In this document: one piece after another, positions 1 through 8,958 of the stretch
Numbering within the stretch: the first letter of the stretch is position 1
Layout of the letters: every line of letters starts with the position of its first letter
Assembly: GCA_014860745.1 (NCBI GenBank)
Contig: JACZJC010000059.1
Location: 1-64,000, forward strand
DNA: 64,000 nt
DNA from: Anaerolineales bacterium
GTDB taxonomy: Bacteria; Chloroflexota; Anaerolineae; Anaerolineales; Villigracilaceae
Direction: 5' to 3'
Position numbers and translations under genes: made by a program
The notes under the pieces: model-generated
The model's input: the letters and a program-made list of their open reading frames with translations, nothing else
Databases searched by the model: none
Told to the model about the DNA's origin: nothing

Positions 1-431
1 CGCTGATTGAACTGGCAAAGCGCGGAGATGTGGAAATCGTCTACCCAGTGCATTTGAACCCGAATGTTCAAGAACCCGTCAACCGGCTGCTTCAGGGCGT
101 GGAACATATCACTTTGCTGCCACCGTTGGATTATCTGCCCCTTGTCCATTTAATGAAGCATGCGGCATTAATTCTTACTGATTCAGGCGGAATTCAGGAG
201 GAGGCGCCCGCCTTTGGCATTCCAACCCTCGTCTTGCGCAATGTAACCGAACGCCCGGAGGGAGTGGCAGCAGGGACACTAAAGCTGGTAGGAACAGAAA
301 CCAGCCGCATCGTTAGTGAGGCGAAGCGGCTTTTGGATAATGAATCCGCTTATGCAGAGATGTCCCAGGCTGCGAATCCCTACGGTGATGGCCATGCCGC
401 TGAAAAAATCATCCAGGCGTTACTCCTGTAG
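1..431 (+). CDS. wecB: UDP-N-acetylglucosamine 2-epimerase (non-hydrolysing), C-terminal part; 5' end outside window
   Basis: [10 protein letters not shown]...[60 protein letters not shown] is the typical WecB C-terminal signature; reading frame is open to the window start. Confidence 0.93.
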   Translation, partial: LIELAKRGDVEIVYPVHLNPNVQEPVNRLLQGVEHITLLPPLDYLPLVHLMKHAALILTDSGGIQEEAPAFGIPTLVLRNVTERPEGVAAGTLKLVGTETSRIVSEAKRLLDNESAYAEMSQAANPYGDGHAAEKIIQALLL

Positions 432-564
432 ACAAGTCAGTGATTCCCCCCATTGCACCGGGAACTCAAAAATGTTATCAATGAGTAGAAACCTGCCGAT
501 TCTGGCAGATAACTGTTTGTAATGTCATGAGGAATGTTTCTGAGTATAATGAAGCAGGTGAATT

Positions 565-1506
565 ATGCTACGCCGAATTTTTATTTTTCTTTCCGCAGTT
601 TTTATGCTCAGCCTCAGTTGGGGACCTGTAGCCGCACAAACTCAGAATTCAAAGTATTTTAGCGAGACGGGGCACAACGTTAAAGGGGATTTTTTCCAAT
701 TTTACAACAGCAATCCAAACGCGACCTTCCTTTACGGATACCCCATTACAGAAGAATTCACCAGCAAGGATGGGAAAACCGTCCAATATTTTCAACGCGC
801 CCGCTTTGAACTTCGCAGTGACCTGCCGGAGGGACAGCGGGTTCAATTAACTTCGCTGGGTGAACTTACTTTTACTTCAACGGGACCTCTAAGTGTAAAT
901 AATTCATTTGCCTGCCGCGCATATGCAGAGACGGGATTCTCGATCTGTTTTGCGTTTCTTGAATTTTTTGACCAATATGGCGGTGTCGGACAATTCGGCT
1001 ATCCAATATCAGGTTTTGAATACCACGAAAACAAGATCGTGCAATACTTCCAAAAGGCACGCCTCGAGTGGCAGCCATGGAAAAATGAAGGTCAGCGGGT
1101 TGTCGTTTCAGACCTCGGACGAATTTATTTTGACAAGCTCGGTGAAGACCCCGGTCTTCTGGCAGCAGTGCCCCCTCCCAACAACCTGCCTGTGACGCCA
1201 ACCAATTTACAAGTCCGTGCCTTTGCATGGAAAGCAGTAACGCTAGCCACCGACACTCAATTGATCTTTGTAATCGTACAGGATCAAAACCTGCAGCCTG
1301 TCGCCAACGCCAGCTGCACCGCCGCAGTCCACTGGCCGGATGGACGCAACGAACCTACAAATATTGCCACCAATTCCAATGGGGTCGGCATCGTTTCGCT
1401 TTCCTTCATCAACCAGCCATATGGCAGCCTGATCTATACAGACGTCAGCTGCACAGCCAACGGGTTGAGCGCAACTACAACCACCTCCTTCAGAATTTGG
1501 TACTAA
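565..1506 (+). CDS. secreted protein of unknown function with signal peptide and C-terminal Ig-like beta domain
   Basis: N-terminal hydrophobic signal sequence; repeated FLYGYPITEEF.../QFGYPISGFEY...VQYFQ(R/K)AR segments; beta-rich C-terminus. Confidence 0.7.
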   Translation: MLRRIFIFLSAVFMLSLSWGPVAAQTQNSKYFSETGHNVKGDFFQFYNSNPNATFLYGYPITEEFTSKDGKTVQYFQRARFELRSDLPEGQRVQLTSLGELTFTSTGPLSVNNSFACRAYAETGFSICFAFLEFFDQYGGVGQFGYPISGFEYHENKIVQYFQKARLEWQPWKNEGQRVVVSDLGRIYFDKLGEDPGLLAAVPPPNNLPVTPTNLQVRAFAWKAVTLATDTQLIFVIVQDQNLQPVANASCTAAVHWPDGRNEPTNIATNSNGVGIVSLSFINQPYGSLIYTDVSCTANGLSATTTTSFRIWY

Positions 1507-1534
1507 AAAACTCCCGCAAATGCGGGAGTTTTTA
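1505..1534 (+). terminator. rho-independent terminator (probably bidirectional)
   Basis: AAAAACTCCCGCAAATGCGGGAGTTTTT immediately after the stop. Confidence 0.85.
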
Positions 1535-2257
1535 TAACAACTCATTCAAATCAAATACAGGGCCATCTTTACAAGCCATCTTCCAGTGACGACCAATTGT
1601 CACCGCACAGATACCGCACTCGGCAAGCGCGCCGCAAGGCATCTGTGTGCAGATTAAGACTTGCGCTTCACACCGCGCTCGTACCTGTCTCTGTTCCAAA
1701 ACTTTTTCTCTCAGCTGATTCACCTCCCCGCGTGATACATCAACGGCAGCATAGTCTGCCCAGAGAAGGACATCCTGCATGGCTTTTACGGGCTGAACTT
1801 CAACCACCTCTGGCAAATCATTGACTTGCGAATCGCAAAGCAGTACTACCTCGGCGTTTTGTTTGAGGGCGAGGAAAATTAATCCATGCAGGCGGGCAGG
1901 AGAATCATCAAAAGCGATCAACGCTATTTTGCGGGCAGCGACAGGAATGGTGAAACCATGTCCAAGCGGGCCGCGCAAGTTGAGAGTTGTACCTGGCATC
2001 CACGCATTTGGGGCAGGCGGTGCTGTCAAGAAGCCATTCGGCGCGGAGCGGCTGAAGAAAACAGGATCAGCTAGCGGTTCGTCAGAAGCGTTTGTATGGG
2101 CAAGGAGGTACTGTCCAGGGGCGGGAATCAATTCACGTGGACATTCAACGCGGATGGAGCCATCCAAAAAAGTTTCCTTGACGATGCCGTTTTCGAGTTT
2201 CATTGGAGAAATATTAACATGCTTCGGGGGGCAAAGCAAGCGGGTTATAATCACCAA
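1532..2257 (-). CDS. dihydroorotate dehydrogenase electron transfer subunit (PyrK)-like iron-sulfur protein
   Basis: C-terminal MPCGALAECGICAVTIGRHWKMACKDGPVF matches the PyrK 2Fe-2S cluster motif; FNR-like N-terminal half. Confidence 0.75.
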   Translation of the reverse strand: MVIITRLLCPPKHVNISPMKLENGIVKETFLDGSIRVECPRELIPAPGQYLLAHTNASDEPLADPVFFSRSAPNGFLTAPPAPNAWMPGTTLNLRGPLGHGFTIPVAARKIALIAFDDSPARLHGLIFLALKQNAEVVLLCDSQVNDLPEVVEVQPVKAMQDVLLWADYAAVDVSRGEVNQLREKVLEQRQVRARCEAQVLICTQMPCGALAECGICAVTIGRHWKMACKDGPVFDLNELL

Positions 2258-2278
2258 AATTAATATACCGGAGGAAAC

Positions 2279-3295
2279 ATGAATATCGCGAGCTTACTTC
2301 AAGGGATCGCATCCTTTGCATGGATCGGGGTGATTGGCGTATTTGCGGCAATTTTTATCCGTACCAGCCGTAACCAGCCTGTGAAGGGATTAAGCACAGC
2401 TGTGATCGCATTGCTGGTCGGCGCCATTTTACTTACGGCTGCCAGCGCATCCATTGTGTTTATTGAGCCTGATGAATTGGCAATTGTGGTTACCGTCGTC
2501 GGTGGGAAAGGCATCCGCCCCGAACCATTGACGGCTGGGCTGCATTGGGTCATCCCCTTCGCCGAGCGCGTAGAACGCTATTCGATCCTAAACCAAACCT
2601 ATACCATGTCGTCTGTAGCGGACGAAGGCCAAGGCGCCGGGGACGATTCGATTCAAGTGCGCACGAAGGATGGACAACAGGTGTACATCGACGCATCTGT
2701 GATCTATGCTGTTGATCCGAATAAGTCCATTGACCTATACCGCACCTGGCGCTTCAATTTTCAAGACGGTCTTGTGCGTCCGCAATCGCGCGGTGTGATC
2801 CGCGATGTGGCTTCGCAATACGGCGTGGAAGAGATCGTTAGTTCTCAACGCCTTGAAATGGAACAATCCATTACAGAAGAGCTTGAAAAGATCTTTGAAG
2901 AGAATAACCTTGTATTAAGAGATTTTGTGCTCCGCAACATTCGCTTTAGCGATGAATATGCTGCGGCAGTGGAGCAAAAGCAAATTGCCGAACAGCAGGC
3001 ACAGCAAGCCAAATTCGTGGTCGAGTCAAAGAAGCAGGAAGCGGAGCAGGCCCGGCAAATTGCACAGGGTCAGGCAGATGCCGCCGTGATCGCAGCGCAA
3101 GGCGCAGCGGAAGCCCGCCTCATTGAAGCAAATGCCGAGGCGGAAGCCAATCGCCTGCTTGCACAGTCCATTACGCCCGAGTTGGTGCAATATCAATATG
3201 TTTTAAAGCTTGCTCCCGGAGTAAGCACGATCTTTATCCCAAGCGGCAACCAGTTCATTTTGCCGCTTCCAAATACAACCGCAATCCCTCAGTAG
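2279..3295 (+). CDS. SPFH/prohibitin-family membrane protein
   Basis: Two N-terminal TM segments then SPFH domain (PLTAGLHWVIPFAERVERYSI...) and Ala/Gln/Glu-rich coiled coil. Confidence 0.85.
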   Translation: MNIASLLQGIASFAWIGVIGVFAAIFIRTSRNQPVKGLSTAVIALLVGAILLTAASASIVFIEPDELAIVVTVVGGKGIRPEPLTAGLHWVIPFAERVERYSILNQTYTMSSVADEGQGAGDDSIQVRTKDGQQVYIDASVIYAVDPNKSIDLYRTWRFNFQDGLVRPQSRGVIRDVASQYGVEEIVSSQRLEMEQSITEELEKIFEENNLVLRDFVLRNIRFSDEYAAAVEQKQIAEQQAQQAKFVVESKKQEAEQARQIAQGQADAAVIAAQGAAEARLIEANAEAEANRLLAQSITPELVQYQYVLKLAPGVSTIFIPSGNQFILPLPNTTAIPQ

Positions 3296-3300
3296 TAAAT

Positions 3301-3337
3301 AAAGACCCTAAAGATTTTCAGAATCTTTAGGGTCTTT
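3301..3337 (+). terminator. perfect 16-bp inverted repeat, terminator-like, just upstream of selD
   Basis: AAAGACCCTAAAGATT-TTCAG-AATCTTTAGGGTCTTT. Confidence 0.75.
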
Positions 3338-3348
3338 ATGGAGAATAA

Positions 3349-4428
3349 ATGCCGATTCCACAAACTGGACGCGAAATCCGCCTGACTACTCTTTCCGCCT
3401 GCGCGGGTTGAGCGTCCAAACTAAGCGCTGATGCGCTGGCGCAGGTTCTGCGTCCCATCAAAGACATCTTTGACTCCGCCTCTTATCCGGACCTGATCAT
3501 TGGTCTTGACTCTCCGGATGATGCGGCCGTTTGGCGTTTAAGTGACGACAAAGCCATCGTGGTCACAACAGATTTCTTTACCCCGGTTGTGGATACGGCG
3601 TATGAATATGGTTCGATTGCTGCGGCAAACAGTCTCTCGGATGTGTATGCGATGGGCGCAGTGCCTTTCCTTGCATTGAACATTGCGGCGCTGCCGGATA
3701 ATTTGCCTGCTGAAATTTCCAGTGAAATCATACGCGGCGGTGCGGAGAAGGCCCGCGAGGCAGGCGTGGTAATCGCGGGCGGGCATACCATCAAGGACAA
3801 GGAACCGAAGTACGGACTGGTGGCGATCGGTTTTGTGGACCCTCGCAAGGTCATCAGCAAAAGCGGATTAAAAGTCGGCGAAAAGCTCGTATTGACCAAG
3901 CCCCTCGGCGGCGGGGTTACCACCACAGCCTTGAAGCAGGAAAAAGCCGAAGAAGAACATGTGAAGGAGGTTGTTGAATGGATGTCCCAATTGAATAAGA
4001 CAGCCAGTCAATTGGCGGTAGAATTCGGCGTGCGCGGCGGAACGGACATTACCGGTTTCGGCTTGCTAGGTCATGGCCTGGAGATGGCGAGAGCGTCCAA
4101 TGTGGCATTGCGCATTGAATATTCAAAACTTCCTTTTTTACGCGGCGCACGCAGCTATGCGGAAAAAGGGATTTTTCCCGGCGGCGCGTTCGATAATAAA
4201 ATGCACTTTGAGAAGTGGGTTAAGTTCAGCGAAAAAATTGACGAGTCCGCTCAAATGCTTTTGTTCGATCCGCAGACCAGCGGCGGTTTGCTATTCGGCG
4301 TGGCACAAGATAAATTAGCCGCGTTCGAGAAGCAAGCGCAGGAAATGTATCAGCAGGTGTGGGTGATCGGGGAGGTTATAGCCCCCTTCGAAGATCACAC
4401 AGGCTTCAGCGTGGAAATCGAGGCGTAG
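3349..4428 (+). CDS. selD: selenide, water dikinase (SelD), selenocysteine-containing; TGA at 3409-3411 read as Sec (codon 21)
   Basis: ATG at 3349 is in frame with the 3559 ORF and preceded by GGAG; translation MPIPQTGREIRLTTLSACAG-U-ASKLSADALAQVL... aligns with the SelD N-terminal active-site motif; downstream body is SelD. Confidence 0.9.
3424..3437 (+). promoter_or_regulatory. candidate bacterial SECIS hairpin
   Basis: AGCGC-TGAT-GCGCT; apical loop begins 17 nt after the UGA and has G in its first two bases, consistent with the published bSECIS consensus. Confidence 0.65.
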
Positions 4429-4578
4429 ATGTTTCGGATTGGTATCTTTGAATTGGCACTCACTTGCGGACTGGTCGCTTTGGTAATTATCATCCCTGTA
4501 ATCGTCACACGCGGGTATGCAATATTAAGTAAGCGATTGAACAATATTGAAAAAAAGATCGACGACAAGCATAAATAA
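4429..4578 (+). CDS. small single-TM protein, 49 aa
   Basis: ATG directly abuts the selD stop; MFRIGIFELALTCGLVALVIIIPVIVTRGYAILSKRLNNIEKKIDDKHK; below the ORF track length cutoff. Confidence 0.6.
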   Translation: MFRIGIFELALTCGLVALVIIIPVIVTRGYAILSKRLNNIEKKIDDKHK

Positions 4579-4836
4579 GCACAAAGCGGAAGGGGGGCAT
4601 CCGCCAAATTGGTCTTTAATTGGCCTTCCAATCAGGTACAATAAGGGTAGAAAAGTAACCAGCAACAAATATCATGTCTGAAATCCCCATAGAACCCGAT
4701 CCAAGTTCCCTTTTTGATCCATCCCCTTTTTTTTGTTCATCCAAATTGATGAGGCTATTCTCTGCCGCAAATCCGCTTTTGCGGCTGGGTCGCTTTAATT
4801 ATTCTTTTAATCTTCCATGTTAACCAAAAGGAAATC

Positions 4837-6138
4837 ATGAGTATTGGTAATGAGCTATTAACGATTTTTATTCTGATATTGGTGAACGCCGTTCTTGCCA
4901 TGTCAGAAGCCGCGCTGGTCGCTTCACGCAAGGCGCGCCTGCAACAGCAGGCAAGCGAGGGCAATAAATCATCAGCTTTGGCCATCAAGTTGATCGAAGA
5001 CCCGAACATCTTCCTGTCCACCATCCAGATCGGAATCACATTAATCGGTGTTTTGGCGGGCGCCGTCGGTGGCGCAACTATTTCAGAAGCACTTGCGGTT
5101 GTGCTGCAAAAAATCCCTTATATCGGCGAATACAGCGTGTCGATCTCATTAGGCATTGTCGTTTTGTCCATCACGATCCTGACTATCTGGCTGGGTGAAT
5201 TGGTGCCAAAAAGGCTGGGACTTAATAGCCCGGAAAAAATTGCGCAGGTGGTGGCGGGTCCCATGCTTTTCCTGTCTGTGGTTTTTTCTCCATTCATTAA
5301 ACTGATGAGTGGAGCAACAAATTTTATCCTGCGCCTGATGGGAGTTAATCCATCCACTGAACCACCCATTACGGAAGAAGAATTACAGGTATTGATCGAC
5401 CAGGGTACCCAGGCGGGAGTGTTTGAGGAATCCGAACAGGATATGGTGGAAGGGGTATTCAGCCTTGGGGATCAACGCGTGTATTCATTGATGACACCAC
5501 GCACAGAGATCGTCTGGCTGGATATCAACGACACGATAGACGAGATTCGCCGGAAAATAGCCGAATGCCCATACTCACGTTTTCCTGTACGGCAGGATAC
5601 GCTCGAGGCGATCGTCGGCATTGTAAAATCCCGCGACCTGCTCGTCGCCAGTTTGTTCGGCAAGGAAATCAAACTTAAGGAATTCGTCAAACCCGCTTTT
5701 TACATCCCTGAAACCATGTTTGCTTCACACGCACTGGAAATCCTGAAGGAGAAAAATACCGAGCTGCTCCTGGTTGTGGATGAATTTGGCGGTGTGCAGG
5801 GGCTCTTGACCATCAACGACATTCTTGAAGAGATCGTCGGCGAGATGGAAGGGGCAGAACCTCAAGCCACCCAACGACAGGACGGTTCATGGCTTTTGGA
5901 CGGCATGTTGGAAATAGACGAGTTCAAGGAAATTTTCAACTTGAATATTCTTCCACATGAAGATGAATATGAAACTTTGAGCGGTTTTGTAATGACATCC
6001 CTTGGCCGCGTCCCGCAGACATCAGACCAGTTTGAATGGCACGGTTTGCGATTCGAAGTCGTGGATATGGACGGCAGGCGCGTGGACAAAGTCCTCGTCA
6101 CCGCCCTCCCGAAGCCGCCAACGGTTCAAGAAGCATAA
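4837..6138 (+). CDS. hemolysin-related CNNM/CorC-family transporter (DUF21-CBS-CBS-CorC_HlyC)
   Basis: N-terminal TM DUF21, CBS pair (SLMTPRTEIVWLD...), C-terminal CorC_HlyC domain. Confidence 0.93.
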   Translation: MSIGNELLTIFILILVNAVLAMSEAALVASRKARLQQQASEGNKSSALAIKLIEDPNIFLSTIQIGITLIGVLAGAVGGATISEALAVVLQKIPYIGEYSVSISLGIVVLSITILTIWLGELVPKRLGLNSPEKIAQVVAGPMLFLSVVFSPFIKLMSGATNFILRLMGVNPSTEPPITEEELQVLIDQGTQAGVFEESEQDMVEGVFSLGDQRVYSLMTPRTEIVWLDINDTIDEIRRKIAECPYSRFPVRQDTLEAIVGIVKSRDLLVASLFGKEIKLKEFVKPAFYIPETMFASHALEILKEKNTELLLVVDEFGGVQGLLTINDILEEIVGEMEGAEPQATQRQDGSWLLDGMLEIDEFKEIFNLNILPHEDEYETLSGFVMTSLGRVPQTSDQFEWHGLRFEVVDMDGRRVDKVLVTALPKPPTVQEA

Positions 6139-6152
6139 AACGGAAAAATCAA

Positions 6153-6440
6153 ATGACAGCATATGTAATTGTGGATATTGAAGTGACCGACCCTGAAGGC
6201 TACAAGGAATACGTTAATATGGCGCCTCAAACGGTAAAACTTTACGGTGGCAAGTACATCGCACGCGGCGGATACAACGAAACATTGGAAGGAGACTGGC
6301 AGGCAAAACGCCTTGTCATCCTCGAATTCCCATCTGTAGAACAAGCAAAGAACTGGCTGAATTCCTCCGAATATGCACCAGCCCGAAAATTACGCCATCA
6401 ATACGCCCGCACAAACATGGTTGTCGTTGACGGCCTTTAA
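6153..6440 (+). CDS. DUF1330-family protein
   Basis: MTAYVIVDIEVTDPEGYKEYVNMAPQTVKLYGGKYIARGG... typical DUF1330; start trimmed to ATG 6153. Confidence 0.85.
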   Translation: MTAYVIVDIEVTDPEGYKEYVNMAPQTVKLYGGKYIARGGYNETLEGDWQAKRLVILEFPSVEQAKNWLNSSEYAPARKLRHQYARTNMVVVDGL

Positions 6441-6477
6441 TAGCCGATAATTGTTCAATGGTATAATCCTCGCCCGT

Positions 6478-7641
6478 ATGACTCAAGAACCCATTTCCAG
6501 CAGTAAAACGAAAGTCTGCCCCACCTGTGGGACGCGCTTAAGCGAAAATGCCATGCGCTGTCTCGTTTGCGGGACGGAATTCAATACACAGCCTGCGCCA
6601 AAAGCTGCCAAGAAAGCTGAAAAATCAGTGCAGGCCAGCCGCATGCCAGAAATTCGTCTGAGCCTCCCTGCCGCATTGGGTGTTTTGGCAACCATTATTA
6701 TCATCGCAGCCGCCATCACATTCTTTCTCGTGCCGAAGGATCCAGCCGCGCTTTCTCCTCAAGAAACAGGCACGCCAACAGAGACCCCCACAGCAACCAT
6801 CCCTCCCACGGCAACTCTGCCAGCAACCGATATCCCCACTGCCACATTACAACCACCTTTTGATTACATCGTTGCAGTAGGTGATAATTCCTGTTCCCAG
6901 ATCGCGTTCAATTTTGGCATCTCGGTTCAAAGCATCATTATCGCCAACAACCTTCCTTCCACTTGTCCCATCAGCGTGGGACAAGCTCTCAAGATTCCAT
7001 ACCCAACCCCCACCATTCCGCCCCCGCCAACCAATACTCCGTTACCGGTGGACGCAACCCGGCAATCTTGTGAAACCGTGCCGATCACCGTCCAGGAGAA
7101 TGACACGCTCTCGAGCATTTCCCTGAACTACGCAGTCCCAATGGACGCGATCAAGGAATTCAACGGGCTGACCACAGACAACGTTTTCCTCGGACAGGCA
7201 CTGAGCATTCCGCTGTGTATGCGCGCCGCAACCCCCGGCCCCACTCCCACTGCGACGCTTCCGCCTCCCTACCCCGCCCCGAACCTGCTCCTGCCTGCGG
7301 ACGGGGCTGCCTTCACCCTGGCCAATGACGTGGTCACCTTGCAATGGGCATCTGTCGGCGCGCTGCGTGACGGCGAAGCCTATCAGATCACTGTGGAAGA
7401 TGTCACCGCCAGCCAGACCCGCCGCATCACCGATTATGTGACCGATACAAAATACATCGTGCCAACCTCCTTCCGCCCGAGGGATAACGTGGCGCATGTG
7501 CTGCGCTGGTGGGTCACTCCTGTCCGCCAGGCCGGTGTAGACGATCAAGGTCAACCGATCTGGGTCGCCTCCGGCGCGGTCAGCGAGAAGCGCGTCTTCA
7601 CCTGGGTGGGAGTCGCCGTTCAGGGCACACCTAATCCATAG
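6478..7641 (+). CDS. zinc-ribbon, single-TM, two-LysM-domain protein
   Basis: CPTCGTRLSENAMRCLVCG zinc ribbon; TM; two LysM units; start trimmed to ATG 6478. Confidence 0.85.
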   Translation: MTQEPISSSKTKVCPTCGTRLSENAMRCLVCGTEFNTQPAPKAAKKAEKSVQASRMPEIRLSLPAALGVLATIIIIAAAITFFLVPKDPAALSPQETGTPTETPTATIPPTATLPATDIPTATLQPPFDYIVAVGDNSCSQIAFNFGISVQSIIIANNLPSTCPISVGQALKIPYPTPTIPPPPTNTPLPVDATRQSCETVPITVQENDTLSSISLNYAVPMDAIKEFNGLTTDNVFLGQALSIPLCMRAATPGPTPTATLPPPYPAPNLLLPADGAAFTLANDVVTLQWASVGALRDGEAYQITVEDVTASQTRRITDYVTDTKYIVPTSFRPRDNVAHVLRWWVTPVRQAGVDDQGQPIWVASGAVSEKRVFTWVGVAVQGTPNP

Positions 7642-7661
7642 CTTCAGATCGATGCAAATGC

Positions 7662-7697
7662 AGACCCTAAGAGTTTCAAAAACCCTTAGGGTCTTTC
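7662..7697 (+). terminator. rho-independent terminator
   Basis: AGACCCTAAG...CTTAGGGTCTTTCTTT. Confidence 0.85.
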
Positions 7698-7724
7698 TTT
7701 ATCAAGTAAAATTCAAAATGAACC

Positions 7725-7946
7725 ATGAGCGATATTTTTCAAATCGGCGAGCGGGTCGAAATTTTTCTGGATTCGAAATTCGGAGAAAATGAAGGTTGGC
7801 ACGAAGGCACAATTTTCAAAATCGACCCGTATTCCGAGCATCGCAGTTTCTATTGGGTGGAATTAAGCGCCGAGGCTCAGGGATTGCTTGGAATGAGACA
7901 GATCTCTGTCTTCAACCCAAAAAATATTCGGAAAATCAACCTATGA
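7725..7946 (+). CDS. conserved small hypothetical protein
   Basis: 73-aa ORF, ATGA overlap with the next gene. Confidence 0.6.
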   Translation: MSDIFQIGERVEIFLDSKFGENEGWHEGTIFKIDPYSEHRSFYWVELSAEAQGLLGMRQISVFNPKNIRKINL

Positions 7947-8941
7947 CTTCATCTCTTGACATTTCCCTGCTTGAAAAAGCCGTCGCTTCCCGCCTGACTT
8001 TGATGGACTCGCAGCACGAATCAGCCTTCCGTCTCTTCAACGGATTCACCGAAGGTCATCCTGATCTGGTCCTGGATGTGTACGGCTCTTCGTTGGTGAT
8101 TCACGATTATGCCGACGCGCCGAATCAAACTTTTATCCGTGAAGTTTCGGAGCAAATAAAAAATTCTCTAGCCTGGCTGCGTGCAGGGATTGTCAAAACA
8201 CGGAATGGAAAAACACAGGAAGAAAAACGCGGACGGTTGATCTTCGGTGAGAACCCGGACCGCAAGATCAAAGAACATGGAATTTGGTATGCCATCGACC
8301 TGACGATGAACCGCGATGCAAGTTTTTACCTTGATACCAGTCTCTTGCGGAAGTGGCTCATCGAAAACATGCGCGGCAGATCCGTGCTGAATACTTTCGC
8401 ATACACCGGCAGCCTGGGAGTGGCCGCTTTGGCAGGAGGAGCCAGCCTCACGGTCCAGACTGACCGAAATCGGGAATTTCTGAACCTCGCAAAGGATTCA
8501 TATTCGATTAACGGCTTTCCGATCCATAAAAAAGATTTTGTTGCGCAGGATTTTTTCCCCGCGGTTGCCAGGTTCAAAAGCATGAAGCAATTCTTCGATT
8601 GCGTGATCATCGATCCGCCGTTTTTTTCCGAAACTTCAAAAGGCAGGGTGGATCAGGAGCATGAGAGCGCGCGGCTCATCAACAAGGTGCGCCCGCTGAT
8701 CAACAACGGCGGAACTCTTGTGGCGATCAACAATGCCTTATATGTGAGCGGACAAGAATACGTCCGAATGCTCGAAGAACTTTGCGGCGATGGATATTTG
8801 AAAATCAGGGAATTGATTCCCGTTCCGCAGGAATACACAGGCTTGAACAAGGTTACAGACCCCATCACCGACCCAAGCCCATTCAACCATTCAACAAAAA
8901 TCGCTGTATTGGATGTGACAAGAAAGCAGGTCACGCTTTAA
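7943..8941 (+). CDS. class I SAM-dependent rRNA methyltransferase (RlmI/RlmKL-like)
   Basis: Motifs FAYTGSLGVAALAGGAS and DCVIIDPPFFS; start trimmed to ATG 7943. Confidence 0.88.
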   Translation: MTSSLDISLLEKAVASRLTLMDSQHESAFRLFNGFTEGHPDLVLDVYGSSLVIHDYADAPNQTFIREVSEQIKNSLAWLRAGIVKTRNGKTQEEKRGRLIFGENPDRKIKEHGIWYAIDLTMNRDASFYLDTSLLRKWLIENMRGRSVLNTFAYTGSLGVAALAGGASLTVQTDRNREFLNLAKDSYSINGFPIHKKDFVAQDFFPAVARFKSMKQFFDCVIIDPPFFSETSKGRVDQEHESARLINKVRPLINNGGTLVAINNALYVSGQEYVRMLEELCGDGYLKIRELIPVPQEYTGLNKVTDPITDPSPFNHSTKIAVLDVTRKQVTL

Positions 8942-8952
8942 GTGTGACCTGC
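8926..8952. terminator. hairpin between convergent genes
   Basis: GCAGGTCAC-GCTTTAAGT-GTGACCTGC. Confidence 0.55.
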
Positions 8953-8958
8953 AAATTC

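Noticed and set aside
3409-3411. TGA as a genuine nonsense mutation making selD a pseudogene
   Set aside because: Position is exactly the SelD Cys/Sec site, with an intact frame on both sides and a SECIS-like hairpin; Sec is the simpler reading, although genome-wide selABC is needed to confirm.
3483-3926. 147-aa - strand ORF inside selD
   Set aside because: Antisense shadow of selD.
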